Positions 21,521 to 31,726 of a stretch of 64,000 bases of DNA are shown here, in pieces. Origin of the DNA: Dipteris shenzhenensis. Lineage: Eukaryota; Polypodiophyta; Polypodiopsida; Gleicheniales. The stretch is from NCBI GenBank assembly GCA_047967505.1, contig CM106538.1; one strand, 5' to 3'. Made by a program: the position numbers and the translations under genes. The first letter of the stretch is position 1; the number at the start of each line of letters is the position of its first letter. The notes beneath the pieces were generated by a model, which worked only from the letters and a program-made list of their open reading frames with translations, did not search any database and had not been told where the DNA came from.

Positions 21521-21956
21521 GTGCTACACTCTTGGAACATGGCTGAGCAGCTATGGAGCTAGAACTCCAACAATATGATTCCACTATGGATATGGTTAAC
21601 ATTGAGCGAGAGATGCAACTGAAATGAGCCATGGACTCAAGCAATGCATAGATCCTCCTTGAAGAAGGAAAGGGAAGTCCTGCAGAGGAGGATCTAGCCG
21701 AATGTGAAGACTGAGTTCTTGGAGAGTTCCCTAGTGACGTGCTACACTCTTGGAACATGGCCGAGCAGCTATGGAGCTAGAACTCCAACAATATGATTCC
21801 ACTATGGATATGGTTAACATTGAGCGAGAGATGCAACCGAAACGAGCCATGGACTCAAGCATTGCATAGATCCTCCCTGAAGAAGGAAAGGGAAGTCCTG
21901 CAGAGGAGGATCTAGCCGAATGTGAAGACTGAGTTCTTGGAGAGTTCCCTAGTGAC
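21521..21956. repeat. 218-bp tandem duplication, two copies
   Basis: Copies at 21521-21738 and 21739-21956 both run from GTGCTACACTCTTGGAACAT to GAGAGTTCCCTAGTGAC with only a handful of substitutions. The sequence may be part of an unclassified retroelement, since a degenerate gag-like charged region follows at 21960-22140. Confidence 0.9.
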
Positions 21957-22142
21957 GAGTTGACTCAAAACTTGAGCTTGATGAGGATGTAGTTGCCTTG
22001 TTAAGAACGACAAGGAGAAGACTCCAAAGGAGCCTAAGGGACCGGACGAGTATAAATTTTAGGCAAGGAAGATCATGTCTTACCTTTGCCAACCCATGAG
22101 GAGGTTGATGTTGTAGGTAAAGCTCAAGAAGATTGGCTCCTC

Positions 22143-23549
22143 AAAGCGTACCAAGGTAGGAGGAGGCCTTGGATTAGAACCTACTCATGAAGAGGAAAGA
22201 AGCAAGGGCAGAGACCTCATACAACCTTCTAACGACAAGAAATAATGTCCATAGGGTAAGGAGAACCCAAACATGCAATTAAACTCACCCATGAGGGAGT
22301 AAAGGTGACAAGACCCCATAAAACAGCAGCTCTTAGCATATGGCTGACTATAGCGCCCAGGCAGTAAGGACGACCTCCCTCAAGAGCGAGGGCAGCTTTG
22401 CCCCTGAGTATAATCAACACCTAGGACATGCATGGCATAGAAAGAATGTTGCACTTGAGGATCAAAGTCGAATTCCAAAACTTTGTGTGTTTGGAAGATG
22501 AAGATCCTTTCAGCTACCTTCAGAGTTTTTATAGAATGTTGGAATAAATGGATGCAATATTACGGAAGAATACTTGAGCTACTTCCCATGCACACCTTTG
22601 AATAAGGTGGCATAGCAATGGTTTTATTAATATCTAGAAAGTTATTTCCGCAACTAGGATCAAATGAAGGACACTTTCGGGAGGAGATACATGAAGGATC
22701 TACATGGAACATGTTAGGGCTTGGTTGAACAACATGTTAGGGCTTGATTGAACTACATAAAGAAGAAGAAGGAGTCTGCTCAGGATTCAGTTACAAATGA
22801 GGGTACTAATTCATGATCTTAACATTAAATCTAATGACATACTATGCACACTTGGCTGCTACATGGATTAAAACTCGAACCTCTGATTAATGGAGATATT
22901 GAACCCCCACAAGGATTTACGAGGAAGTGCTATACCAGGCTATTGCACTCGAAAAAGATAGACCCCTTTTAAAGGCCAAAACAACCTCCAAGGAAATGGG
23001 AAACGACGAGGAAAGTGATGCTTATACCTCGCTATGAGCCAAGGATAGCTTGGCAGCTTAGCTACACGAGACTTGTTGAGCTCGGCATTAGAGGGATTGG
23101 TGTAGTAAATGTACCAAACTTGGACATATTGAAACAAAGTGTTGTGCTAAGTATTGCCATGCGTGTTGAGCTAGGCGACAATGGTGAGGAGTTTTGGTAC
23201 CTAAAGAAGAGGAAATTGCTACTAATGAAGTCCCTTGAGATAAGAAGGGGAGTAGTAGGGGTCCTGTATGATTGGCCAAATTAGGACCGAAACCCATAGA
23301 ACGGTATTGAGAAGGGAATGATCCTGGTAAGATGAAGGCACCAAGTAGGAGGAGACCTTGGATTCGAATCTGCCCACGAGGAGGAAAGAAGAAACAGCAA
23401 GGATCTCATGCAGTTGTCTAAGGATGAGAAATAATGATGAGAGGGTGAGAAGGTTTTTGAGCAAGCAATTAAAATTGCCCACGAGTGAGTAAATAGTGAC
23501 AAGACCCTACAAAAAAGTACCTCATAACATATGAAGAGCGCCATAGCAG
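22143..23549. repeat. Direct repeat pair about 1.2 kb apart, possible small decayed element
   Basis: A block at about 22143-22356 (GTAGGAGGAGGCCTTGGATT ... GTGACAAGACCCCATAAAA) recurs at about 23328-23549 (GTAGGAGGAGACCTTGGATT ... GTGACAAGACCCTACAAAA) in the same orientation, at roughly 75-80 percent identity by eye. The spacing suggests terminal repeats of a small LTR-type or nonautonomous element, but no clean TG/CA ends or primer site were seen. A CCHC-like run (GHIETKCCAKYC) appears near 23120-23150 on the + strand. Confidence 0.45.
22870..22952 (-). repeat. tRNA-like SINE head or tRNA relic
   Basis: On the minus strand a D-arm-like TAGCCTGGTATAGCAC (about 22927-22942) is followed by CTTCCTCGTAAATCC, resembling an anticodon arm. 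Next comes GGGGGTTCAATATCTCC (22908-22892), which folds as a 5-bp T arm with a TTCAATA loop, the B box. The order and spacing are those of a tRNA. The acceptor stem is not convincing, so a tRNA-derived SINE is more likely than a working tRNA gene. Confidence 0.45.
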
Positions 23550-23787
23550 TGTTGGAGATATAATAGCCATAGTGTGTGAGATGTGTTGTACTAGGAGATC
23601 TAGTACTAGTTCATGTGTGAGTGCCACGTGTCACTATGAGACTTATCTCATATGCACTTGGTGCTAGTGTGTGAGTGTGTGGCCTATATAAGGCTTGTAC
23701 TTCACTTCTTTCATTTAGTGATGATGTTGAATGAATGAAAGCCTTCCATGGTTTCTACATTTGTGTATCATTTCATCACTCCCTAGC

Positions 23788-23822
<35 letters not shown>

Positions 23823-23839
23823 GCACCATGTTTCTAACA
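23550..23839 (+). repeat. 5' LTR of gag-only element
   Basis: 290 bp, ending in a (CT)n(CA)n microsatellite and ATGTTTCTAACA. It contains the palindrome TACTAGGAGATCTAGTA near 23588-23604. A TATATAAGGC motif at about 23685 looks like a TATA box. Confidence 0.93.
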
Positions 23840-23851
23840 TGGTATCAGAGC
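23840..23851 (+). other. Primer binding site of gag-only element
   Basis: TGGTATCAGAGC immediately follows the LTR end, complementary to the initiator methionine tRNA 3' end. Confidence 0.95.
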
Positions 23852-24519
23852 AGGTCAGCCCTGCCCTAATCCAAATCTCCAGCCCTAACCCTAATTTGTG
23901 TATGCAGTCTCCTTCTCTCAGCCTCCTCAATCTTGCATCATTCTTCTTCCTCCTTTTAGCTGCTCCTACCCAACTAGGGTTACTGCACAGCCGCCCCCTT
24001 CTCCATAGCTTGCTGCCTCCATTGCCACCTCTTTCCTCATAGCTAGATGCCTTCATTCGAGTCCCTCTAGAGCAGTAGGCGGCCCTATTCCTTGCTGGTC
24101 GGCAGTTTCTGCAAGGTCACACCTGCACGTGTGGTTTCCAAGTCTGGCTTGGAGCTCGTCATTGCCGATTGCCTGCATAACCGCCTTCAATAGAGGCATT
24201 TTCGAGCTGCTTCGAGGCCTTCAACACATCTACATCAGCTGTCTTCTGCATCAGATACCTGCTACAGCATTCGGAGCTGTTCTAGGGAGCTGCCTCTTAC
24301 TTCAGAGACCTACTTTTGCATTTCAGAGTGCCCTGGTGAGCTGTTTTGAGGTGTTTGAACCTGCTGCAGCACTCAGTTCTACATTATTTGTTGCTCCTTG
24401 ACCACTAGGCATTTATATCTGCTCTTTTGCACACGAGGAGATTGCTATTGTGTTTTGAAGCTCGAGACCAGCCCATTCCTTTGCTGGTTCTTCATCTCAG
24501 CCTGCTGCCCACCTTCATC

Positions 24520-25260
24520 ATGGTCGTTGCCATCATGACTTCGTTGTCTTCTAGTTCCTTGCTCGTGGAGACATTCAAGGGAGAAGGTTTTCCCACATGG
24601 CACACCAAGATGCAGCTCCTCCTTATGAGTGAAGGAGTTTGGGATGATGTTGAGGACGACAAAGTTGAGTTACTTGATCAGCAACAACACAAGCTTTGGA
24701 AGCAGCAGAATGCAAAAGCCATTGTCCTCACTGATCTTTGCTTGGCCGACTCTCTCATCCATCATGTGGACGTCAAGTCAACAACTAAGGAGATTTGGGA
24801 TCGCCTTGAGACGTTCTTCGGTAAAATCACCAACTCCAAGTCTTTTTGAAGCTCAAGTTCTATGATTCGAAAATGGAAGAGAGTGATGAGTTGAGTGATC
24901 ATCTAGCAAGGTTTCAAGCTCTTGTTCAACAACTTTCGAGTTTGAAAAGCGCGCTTGATGATGAAGATAAGATGGCTATCCTTATGAAGAGTATGCACGG
25001 GATATCCCGCTTTGAGCAAACTCTTGAAGTTCTATGCCTTGCTACGATCACGTTTGATGATATGGTGGCTCTACTCATTGAGAAGGACCGTTGTAATAAG
25101 GAAGCCACTCTTGCCTCTCCTGGTGATCAAGCATTTGCTTCTACGCAAATGGAAGACCAACAAGAATATTATTTGCAAGTTTTGCAAGAGGAAATGACAT
25201 ATTGAGGCTCATTGCTTCAAGAAGGAACATGAAAAAGAGAAGCACCATGCCAATCTTCTT
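24520..25260 (+). pseudogene. Gag of the TR-GAG-like element
   Basis: A start at 24520 gives MVVAIMTSLSSSSLLVETFK, then the Copia gag motifs GEGFPTWHTKMQLLL and IVLTDLCLADSLI...IWDRLETFF. A frameshift at about 24846 leads to LKFYDSKMEESDELSDHLA and MAILMKSMHGISRFEQTLE. After a second shift a zinc knuckle CKFC...HIEAHC lies at about 25171-25215; a TGA stop (25195-25197) is inside it, between the second cysteine and the histidine. A full-length Copia gag of this type is about 250-300 residues, so the domain content is complete though broken. Confidence 0.85.
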
Positions 25261-25721
25261 GCTGAAGAAAGAACATGCTGAACCTGAAGAGCCCCCTGAC
25301 GGGATACATGCAGCCACAATTGAGGTTCACGGCCTCTCTCTTGAGGACCCCTATGATACGGATTGGGCTTTCTAGGCCCTATATACGATCTGTTTTTGTG
25401 TTGAGTCAATAAAGGTTCTCAGCCATGAGTTGTCCATCTAAAGTGAATGTATTTGGAGTCAATAAGAGGAACTTTGCCGTGGGTTGTCCCAAAAAAATGA
25501 ATGTATTGTCTTTTACTTTGGTATGATGGTATTGACCACCTAGTTCATAGTAAGGGGGGTTGACGAGTGATGATCTACCCTTGCTGACCGGTAAGCTGAC
25601 TGAGAAGTCACTATCACACGGGAGGTGTTGGATAGTTGGACTTGCTCTTTGCAAAATTGTGGTGGAGGGGGGATTGGTCTACTCCTTGTGTGTTGGGTTT
25701 CACACTCTTTACTCTGAAGGG

Positions 25722-26013
25722 TGTTGGATATATCATAGCCGAAGAGTGTGTCACATGTGATGTGTGATGCATTGTACTAGGAGATCTAGTACTAGTTCAT
25801 GTGTGAGTGTGCCACGTGTCATTATGGGACTTATCCCATATGCACTTGGTGCTAGTGTGTGAGTGTGTAGCTTGTAAGGCTTGTACTTCACTTGTCTCAT
25901 TTAGTGATGATGATGAATGAATGGAAGCCTTCCATGGTTTCTATATTTGTGTATCATTTCTTCACTCCCTAGCCTATCTCTCTCTCTCTCTCACTCACAC
26001 CATGTTTCTAACA
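25722..26013 (+). repeat. 3' LTR of gag-only element
   Basis: 292 bp, matching 23550-23839 with more differences than the LTR pairs of Copia-1 or Copia-2, so this insertion looks older. It is followed by the AGCAG target duplication. Confidence 0.92.
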
Positions 26014-27639
26014 AGCAGCAAGGATGAGCTGCAATCATGGGAAGGACAATTTTCCCTCCTTTACAATCAATCCTTGGGACATTCACATATAATCATATAG
26101 ATCTGAATACCATCTGAAGCTCCTCCATAGAAGCGAACCTTGATGTAGGTTGTGGGTGGGTGCTCACTGAGGTAAGTTCGGCACGATAATTGGGAATCAA
26201 TGACACGAGAAAAAGAAAGAGACTTTAGCCATCATGAAGGAGCTTAGATAGTATGACTTCGTCACTCCATTTCAAATGGCAACCAAACTTTGCTAGAGTA
26301 GTGATGTCTACGGGGAGAAAGTACCCATCAAATGCCACATCGAATTGAGCATTCTATAAATAGTTGCATTTTGCAACATGATTTCTTTCAGCTTTTAACC
26401 AAAGCGTCAAAACTTTGCTTTGGAGCTTAGCCTTAGCTTAGGAATATTGAGCTAAAGCAATTCGACATATGACATTGAGATTTCCAATGCCTAATAGTTT
26501 TTGATGGCTTTGCTTCTACTTGTGTCTTCATTGTAATCTCAACTTTAGCATGAGAATACTTTCAAGCTACTTTGCTTTCACTTAGACCGGCCAAACGTAG
26601 AGTCCTAGTCTCGAATGGTGCTGCATTATTAATATACACGAATTTCCAAGATATCATTTGCTCTATATGTCTGTCCTTTTCCAAAAGGATCTCTTTGTTG
26701 CTTTCCATAGCAAGAAGCATGATAAACTCTTTTGACCTATTACATACGTTTACAAAGGATAAAAGCGATGGGTGCCACTTTGGCACCATTATTTTAAGCT
26801 GTCCTCAGCTGCTTTCCCATGTGTGATGCATGCCTGCACTCGCGTTGTCACACTCTTTGACGAGGTGAGCGTATCGACGCATGCATGTGTGTTGATGCAT
26901 TTTTATTGGGCACATTTTGTGAGTGTCACATAGAAGGCGTTGAAACTCTAGCTTTATGTGTAGCCACATGCACCTTCACTCTCTTACATCCTTGCGAATA
27001 GATTTAGGGTTTAATGAGTATTTGTGGATTCATCGTGTGGACTGATTAGTTAATGTTTGTGCACTATAGCCAGTGTTTGGTAATTCTATCGTAGTAATAT
27101 TCTTTGTGCTTGTATTGATGTGTGCATTTATGGGAGGGCATCACTAGTGTAATGATCCTACCTTGTGTTGGGAGAGAATAACACCAAAAGGGGAAATGTA
27201 TTGAGAATGCACTAGGTGTGTTACCAAAATGAGAAATATATCCTCTACAAAGTAAGCTAACCCTAATACAAACCCTAGGGGAAAAATCTTCGAAGTGGAG
27301 GGAAAGGCGTCCCAAGGGTGCACACTACACCTCCATTGTTGACATTCTTGAACATACCGTTTGACATTAGAATCTTGCTTGACCAAGGCTAACTTTCGTT
27401 GACCAAGGCTAACTCTCTGTGGAACTCGATGCTCTTGCTCTACATGTGTCACCTTCAGAAAGCTCCCAAAGATGAGGTTAAAAAAAAACGAAGAAATTGC
27501 AACTTGCTTGGCAAGTGAGAGGAGAGGCGAATGAACACACGGGTGTCATGTGGCGATTTAGGTGTGCATAGGGACTAGAGCAAAGAAGGCGGCCGCACAC
27601 GCTTGCCATGTGGCTGTGCATCTCCCACCAGAATTTAAA

Positions 27640-27720
27640 TCGCGGTGTGAACCCTTAGGGATTGAACCTAGGACCACTTTTATGCACCAATAGTGATACT
27701 CTCCTTTGCCATGTAAATTA
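27640..27720 (-). repeat. SINE-like tRNA-derived head
   Basis: On the minus strand TGGCAAAGGAG (27711-27701) matches an A box and GGTTCAATCC (27668-27659) matches a B box exactly. They are about 32 bases apart, the normal tRNA spacing. Downstream sequence is not tRNA-like, so this is probably a tRNA-derived SINE. Its 3' end was not located. Confidence 0.5.
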
Positions 27721-27940
27721 TAATCTAAGACTATTCCTTCATTTTGTACATCCTTCATCACTTGATAGGAACTCCACTTGCCATTAGGTGCAATCATTTT
27801 GTGCTGCAGCAATGCAAGGTTACCCTTCTTGTGTGTGCGCCGCGTGCGTTTCTTTGCTTGTTTTATAAAAATTTCACTTTTTAAGATTGGATATTTTCTA
27901 GTCTAATGAAGGTATGTATATATTATCCAGTCTAATAAAG

Positions 27941-27991
27941 GTATGTATGTATGTGTATATGTATATGTATGTATGTATGTATGTACGTATA
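27941..27991. repeat. (TATG)n microsatellite
   Basis: Alternating GTATGTATG and GTATAT units with one C interruption. Confidence 0.95.
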
Positions 27992-29048
27992 TTGACAATT
28001 TTGTATGCATCTCATGCGGGGAGAAAGTAAGCTCAAAATTGAGCTTTGGGATAGTATGGCCACCTTTTTGACCCAGGAAGCACTGGAAATATGTTGAATT
28101 ATGCACATGCTCCGAAAAGTTTCATTTTCAGTGAAAATGTTTGTTGTAACTGAGTGTGCAATGGTGGGTCTCTTTTGGATGCTCAGGCAAAGTGCGGCTG
28201 AACCAAATCAAAACACATATCCAACAGCAGATTTCCCGTCTTTCGGACGAGGCTGCCAACAAAGTGTATATTTGATACTATCCACACTAGGTTTAGAAGA
28301 GACAGTGTCAAACCTCGTTTCCCTAGAGTAATTGCAAGTATGTTCTGTATATCTCGGGATTTTATGCCAAGACAAATATGAAGGGGTCCGGTAGTGTTAG
28401 CTTTTAGATTAGAAGACTATACTTAGTCTGGCCTCATTGAGTATTCATGTGAGGTTGTTTGGACAATTGTCGAAACACTTTTTGTATTTGCAAACAAGCT
28501 GTCTGTTGTTCTCTGCAATGAGCCATAAGTCTATTTGACATATACAACTCCTTTTCAAGAATGCTTCACTCTTCATCCAGGTGGTGAGAGCAAAATGACA
28601 GAGTGGTTGCTACTCACTCTGATGGTAGTTAATTTTTACAACAGGAGCAAAGACTATGCATAATATGCACTTTCTCTTTCTTTAAAGATTGCTCAACGTT
28701 GGGTCATTCTTAGCAACCTCTAGCTTTGTACAGACTTGAGAGTACGTGCATGCATGCTTAACACTTCATTTTGTTCTCCTTATGTATCTCTTCAATATAT
28801 GTTTTCTCTTTGTTCCCTGCTTGGGGTAACAATTTTTGCAATCATTATCATGCTATTGACAAGGGCAGCGACATTTTTGCTGAAAGAAATTGTGTGCGCA
28901 TGGAATGGTGGCAATGTTTTAAGTTAGAATGACATTATATGATTATTGATCTGAATAATTCAATCCATAAAATATTTCTTTTTGCATGTTTGCAATTTGG
29001 TGTTTCTTAGTACCTCTTAGATTTTAAATATCCTCTTTGCTAGGCCAG

Positions 29049-29150
29049 GGCGGGTACAATGTTGCACGTGCAATGAATCGCTGGAGTTGTGGATATGAAT
29101 GGCGGCAAGACCAAACAATTAACATCAAATGGCTTGCTGGAGTATCTCCT
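29049..29150 (+). CDS. MED16: MED16 exon B
   Basis: 34 codons in phase 0 encode GGYNVARAMNRWSCGYEWRQ followed by DQTINIKWLAGVSP. This aligns with the plant MED16 segment that follows WTQP.Q and contains the near-invariant HEWRQD..(3-5)..KWL.G.SP. The acceptor used is CCAG at 29045-29048; the TAG four bases upstream would give an in-frame stop. The donor is GTAAGC at 29151. The exon is 102 bp between introns of 8.9 and 9.5 kb. Confidence 0.92.
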
Positions 29151-30024
29151 GTAAGCTTTCTCCATCGCACAATGTATTTCTAAATTGGAAATTTAATTTC
29201 ATTTCTATGCGGAATTTTATTGTATACAAAAAAGACGTATTTTGTTATTCCATGGGACACTGTTTCAGGATGATTTTCTGTTCGTGGTGCTTATTTCAGT
29301 CCTTTCACGGTCTTTACTGTATAGCAAGTATACTCTTCCTGTGGATGAAAAGGTTACTGCTTTGATGTTTTCAAATGCTTCTTTACATGCCGGCTTCACC
29401 TAGTCCACTCTGTTTTCCGTAAAGTGGGTGACCTGTTTAACCAGGTTGTGGAACTATGTGCATATTTGGATTAAAATTCCATATACTTGAAGGTTATTGT
29501 TATGCTCTGCTCCTTCATGGCACTCCCATCAGACCTCCATTTGTGAACAGTAAGGGGAGGCAGGTGAAATTAAGGGCTTAGATTGGCCACAAAAGGCAGG
29601 ATATATGGAAATCTTGAATACTTTGCGTGAACAGAGGATATATTGTTGCTTCGTGGCCTTCAAAAAAGCATTTGACACTTAACTCTATTGAATTCCGGTG
29701 GCTACTTAGTTGCAAGAAATCATACCTACATGGGGAGCATGAGAACCAGAATTCCAGCATAAGGAAGCCAAACACATTGTAAATTGGGAGATGGAAGATT
29801 TGATTGCTTAAGAGTCAATCTACAGCACACAAAGCGAAACATGGTTTGCAGTCTCTACAGCCTTAAGTCTGATCAAAATGGTAGCTTAAATCAATTAAGC
29901 ATTCAGTTAAACTTCCTTTGACCTATGCCTAACCTCAATACGTCATTCTAGAGGATAAAATACAATCATATTTATGATTTTAAGCAATCATCTTCTTGCA
30001 ACTTGATTTCTTTGAGAGTGAAAA
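29151..30024. other. MED16 intron B-C, first part
   Basis: No gene or known repeat recognised. The sequence is AT-rich intron. A LINE-like FVAFKKAFDT match on the + strand near 29645-29680 is too short to call. Confidence 0.4.
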
Positions 30025-30296
30025 ATGTGGTGTGATGCAGATGAGTTGCGACGGGAACATGACATGACAAATCTTGATGATGCAGTAGTTGTTCAGATGT
30101 ATGGGGATAGGTATTATAAAATTCGAGTCCACAGCAAGGGGACCTCTAAGTTCTCACTCCCAAACGGGACCCAAATCCTGGTCATGTGCGACGTACGACA
30201 TCTGGAGCCTATACATCGTCTCTGGCCCTCCCCTTATGAAGTTTCAGTATGGAATCCCTCACAGTTCCTGCATCAACGGAAAGGCTGGGATGGGTC
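30025..30296 (+). other. Unrecognised coding-like stretch
   Basis: The frame from 30025 encodes DELRREHDMTNLDDAVVVQM and then GDRYYKIRVHSKGTSKFSL and CDVRHLEPIH. The residue mix is protein-like, and it is preceded by GTGATGCAG, which could be a splice acceptor. I do not recognise a family. The frame runs on into the Copia-3 LTR at 30297, so the element appears to have landed inside it. It might be an old gene fragment or transposon coding sequence. Confidence 0.3.
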
Positions 30297-30547
30297 TGTA
30301 GGCCTTCTTCTCCCGGTTCTAGTGATGCCCTATGGGCCCTGGTATGTGCCTTGTAGGCATAGTTATAGGCACTTTAGTGTTTAAGTGCCTTTTATGCCAC
30401 ATAGGACATTTAGTCCTATGTGACACCTAGGACACTCAGTCCTAGGGTCTACCTTCAAGTACCTTGTACTTTCATTTCTCTAATTCAGTAGACGTGACGG
30501 CTAATCACTTGAGTCTTGTACTTGCTCCCACGCTCATCGCCCCTACA
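30297..30547 (+). repeat. Copia-3 5' LTR
   Basis: 251 bp from TGTAGGCCTTC to CGCCCCTACA. It contains a GTGCCTTGTAGGCATAGTTA segment very like GAGCCTTGTAGGCCTAGTTA in Copia-1. The pair GTCCTATGTGACACCTAGGA near 30410 is a local repeat. Confidence 0.85.
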
Positions 30548-30548
30548 G

Positions 30549-30560
30549 TGGTATCAGAGC
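30549..30560 (+). other. Copia-3 primer binding site
   Basis: TGGTATCAGAGC, one base after the LTR end. Confidence 0.95.
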
Positions 30561-31558
30561 GCTATTGGACCTGTTCCCCTACCTCTGGATCTGCATTGCT
30601 CACAGCCTTTAACAGCTTCAGTTGCGCTCCATCCCTACAGTCCGTACGACTATACGGACTTACGTATGGATCACATACAGATCTTGCGCTTTGCTGTCCA
30701 GCTACGCTTCTTGTTGCTTTGCCCGTCGCTTCTTCCTACGTATCTGTGCCGTACAACAACACCTACGCAGTACAACTGTACGTGCACCGTACAACGATAC
30801 ATGTGCAGTAACTCCTCCGTACAAGGTACTTGTGTCGTACATCCTTCGTACAGATGTACTTGCATCGTACCTGCTCCGTACTCGTCTTCCATACAGGTGT
30901 ACTTGCACCGTACCTGCTCCGTACTTGTTTCGTACGACTTCCGTACGGTTATACATGCAGATCAGCCGTACACATGCACTTGCAGAACAACTGACTGTAC
31001 AGCTTGTACTTGGTCCGGGTGTTCCGTACAATTTCACACGTGCGAATCTATCTACAGACATTTGCAATTTGGGGCTTTTGCAGGACATTGGTAAATTTGG
31101 GGCTTTCGGTTGTTCTCACTTCCTTTGGTTGCAATTTCTTGCAAGACATTGGAGCTTTGGGATTTGGTATGCAATTTCTTGTTTAGATTGCAATACATTG
31201 GGTCAGATTGCAGGACATTGAGTCACATTTGCAGGACATTGGGTCAGATTGCAATACATTGGGTCACATTTGCAAAAATCTCAGCAAAATTTGGAGCTTT
31301 TCTATATTTGCCCTCTTTTTGGCCTCTTTGCCCTCATTAAATTTGGGGCTTTTGCCAGATTTGCTATTTTTGCAGTGAACATTGCCTGACATAGTCACAT
31401 TTGGGTCAAATTTGCATTTGCCCTTTGATTTGGGCTGGAAATTTGTAACATTTACTTGCAGACATTTGCTGTCATTTTTGGACAGCCAGTTCTTTGCAGT
31501 GATAGCCTTGAGGCTTTTGTGTTTTTAGGTCTTTTCTTTTCAGGGTATCCCACTTGCA
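30561..31558 (+). repeat. Copia-3 leader with GTAC-rich array and ACATTGGGTCA repeats
   Basis: From about 30640 to 31030 the leader is packed with GTAC words in phrases such as CTTGCATCGTACCTGCTCC and CCGTACAACG. From 31070 to 31480 it changes to T-rich repeats: TTTGGGGCTTT and the tandem phrase GCAGGACATTGGGTCAGATT (31185-31270). The overlapping ORFs of up to 199 codons here are made of these repeats and are not genes. Copia-2 has the same two-part leader. Confidence 0.8.
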
Positions 31559-31726
31559 ATGGCTGGCAACAATCATGATCTATTTGGCATTCTTCGTGAA
31601 GATGATAAGTTGGATGGCACCAACTATCTGATGTGGTCTTATCTCATGAAACATAATCTTGTTGCAAGGCATTTTTGGAATATTGTTTTTGGGATTGATC
31701 TGTGCCACAGGGGCGTGAAATTCTAA
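31559..31726 (+). pseudogene. Copia-3 gag N-terminus, truncated
   Basis: MAGNNHDLFGILREDDKLDG is followed by TNYLMWSYLMKHNLVARHFW. This is the gag start seen in Copia-1 (DKPDGTNYPMWSYMM) and Copia-2 (DKLDGTNYSLWSFMV). Homology ends near 31702 and the frame stops at TAA 31724-31726. Confidence 0.88.

Larger units (their letters stand above)
23550..26013 (+). mobile_element. Gag-only nonautonomous Copia-type LTR element (TR-GAG-like)
   Basis: A compact 2464-bp element is bounded by LTRs (23550-23839, 25722-26013) starting TGTTGGA and ending TTTCTAACA. The perfect 5-bp target duplication is AGCAG at 23545-23549 and 26014-26018. The primer site follows the left LTR. The only coding content is gag with a zinc knuckle; protease, integrase, RT and RNase H are all absent. 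This matches elements described as terminal-repeat retrotransposons with GAG domain, which move using polymerase supplied by relatives. It sits in MED16 intron A-B in the sense orientation. Confidence 0.92.
26019..29048. other. MED16 intron A-B, last part
   Basis: No coding region is supported. It holds a (TATG)n microsatellite, a tRNA-like head and a short duplication of TTGACCAAGGCTAACT at about 27379-27415. The ORF at 28101-28331 has no recognisable motif. The acceptor of exon B is CCAG at 29045-29048. Confidence 0.5.
30297..31726 (+). mobile_element. Copia-3: 5' LTR, leader and gag start of a truncated element
   Basis: The LTR (30297-30547), primer site (30549-30560), a long leader and the first 48 or so gag codons are present. 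Similarity then stops abruptly near 31702 and no polymerase or second LTR follows. LTR start (TGTAGGC) and gag start relate it to Copia-1 and Copia-2. Confidence 0.88.

Noticed and set aside
22870-22952. Functional tRNA gene
   Set aside because: T arm and D-arm-like parts exist but no complementary acceptor stem was found.
29041-29048. Alternative exon B acceptor at TAG 29041-29043
   Set aside because: It would read through AGG GCG GGT in a frame that meets TGA within a few codons, and breaks the MED16 match; CCAG at 29045-29048 keeps both.
29578-29775. LINE RT (FxDFxKAF-like) fragment near 29650
   Set aside because: Only about a dozen residues look similar and the surrounding frame has no other RT motif.
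30516-31221. ORFs of 192 and 199 codons in the Copia-3 leader
   Set aside because: They overlap in different frames and are made of GTAC repeats (Tyr/Arg/Thr/Cys). They lie between primer site and gag, where no protein is expected.
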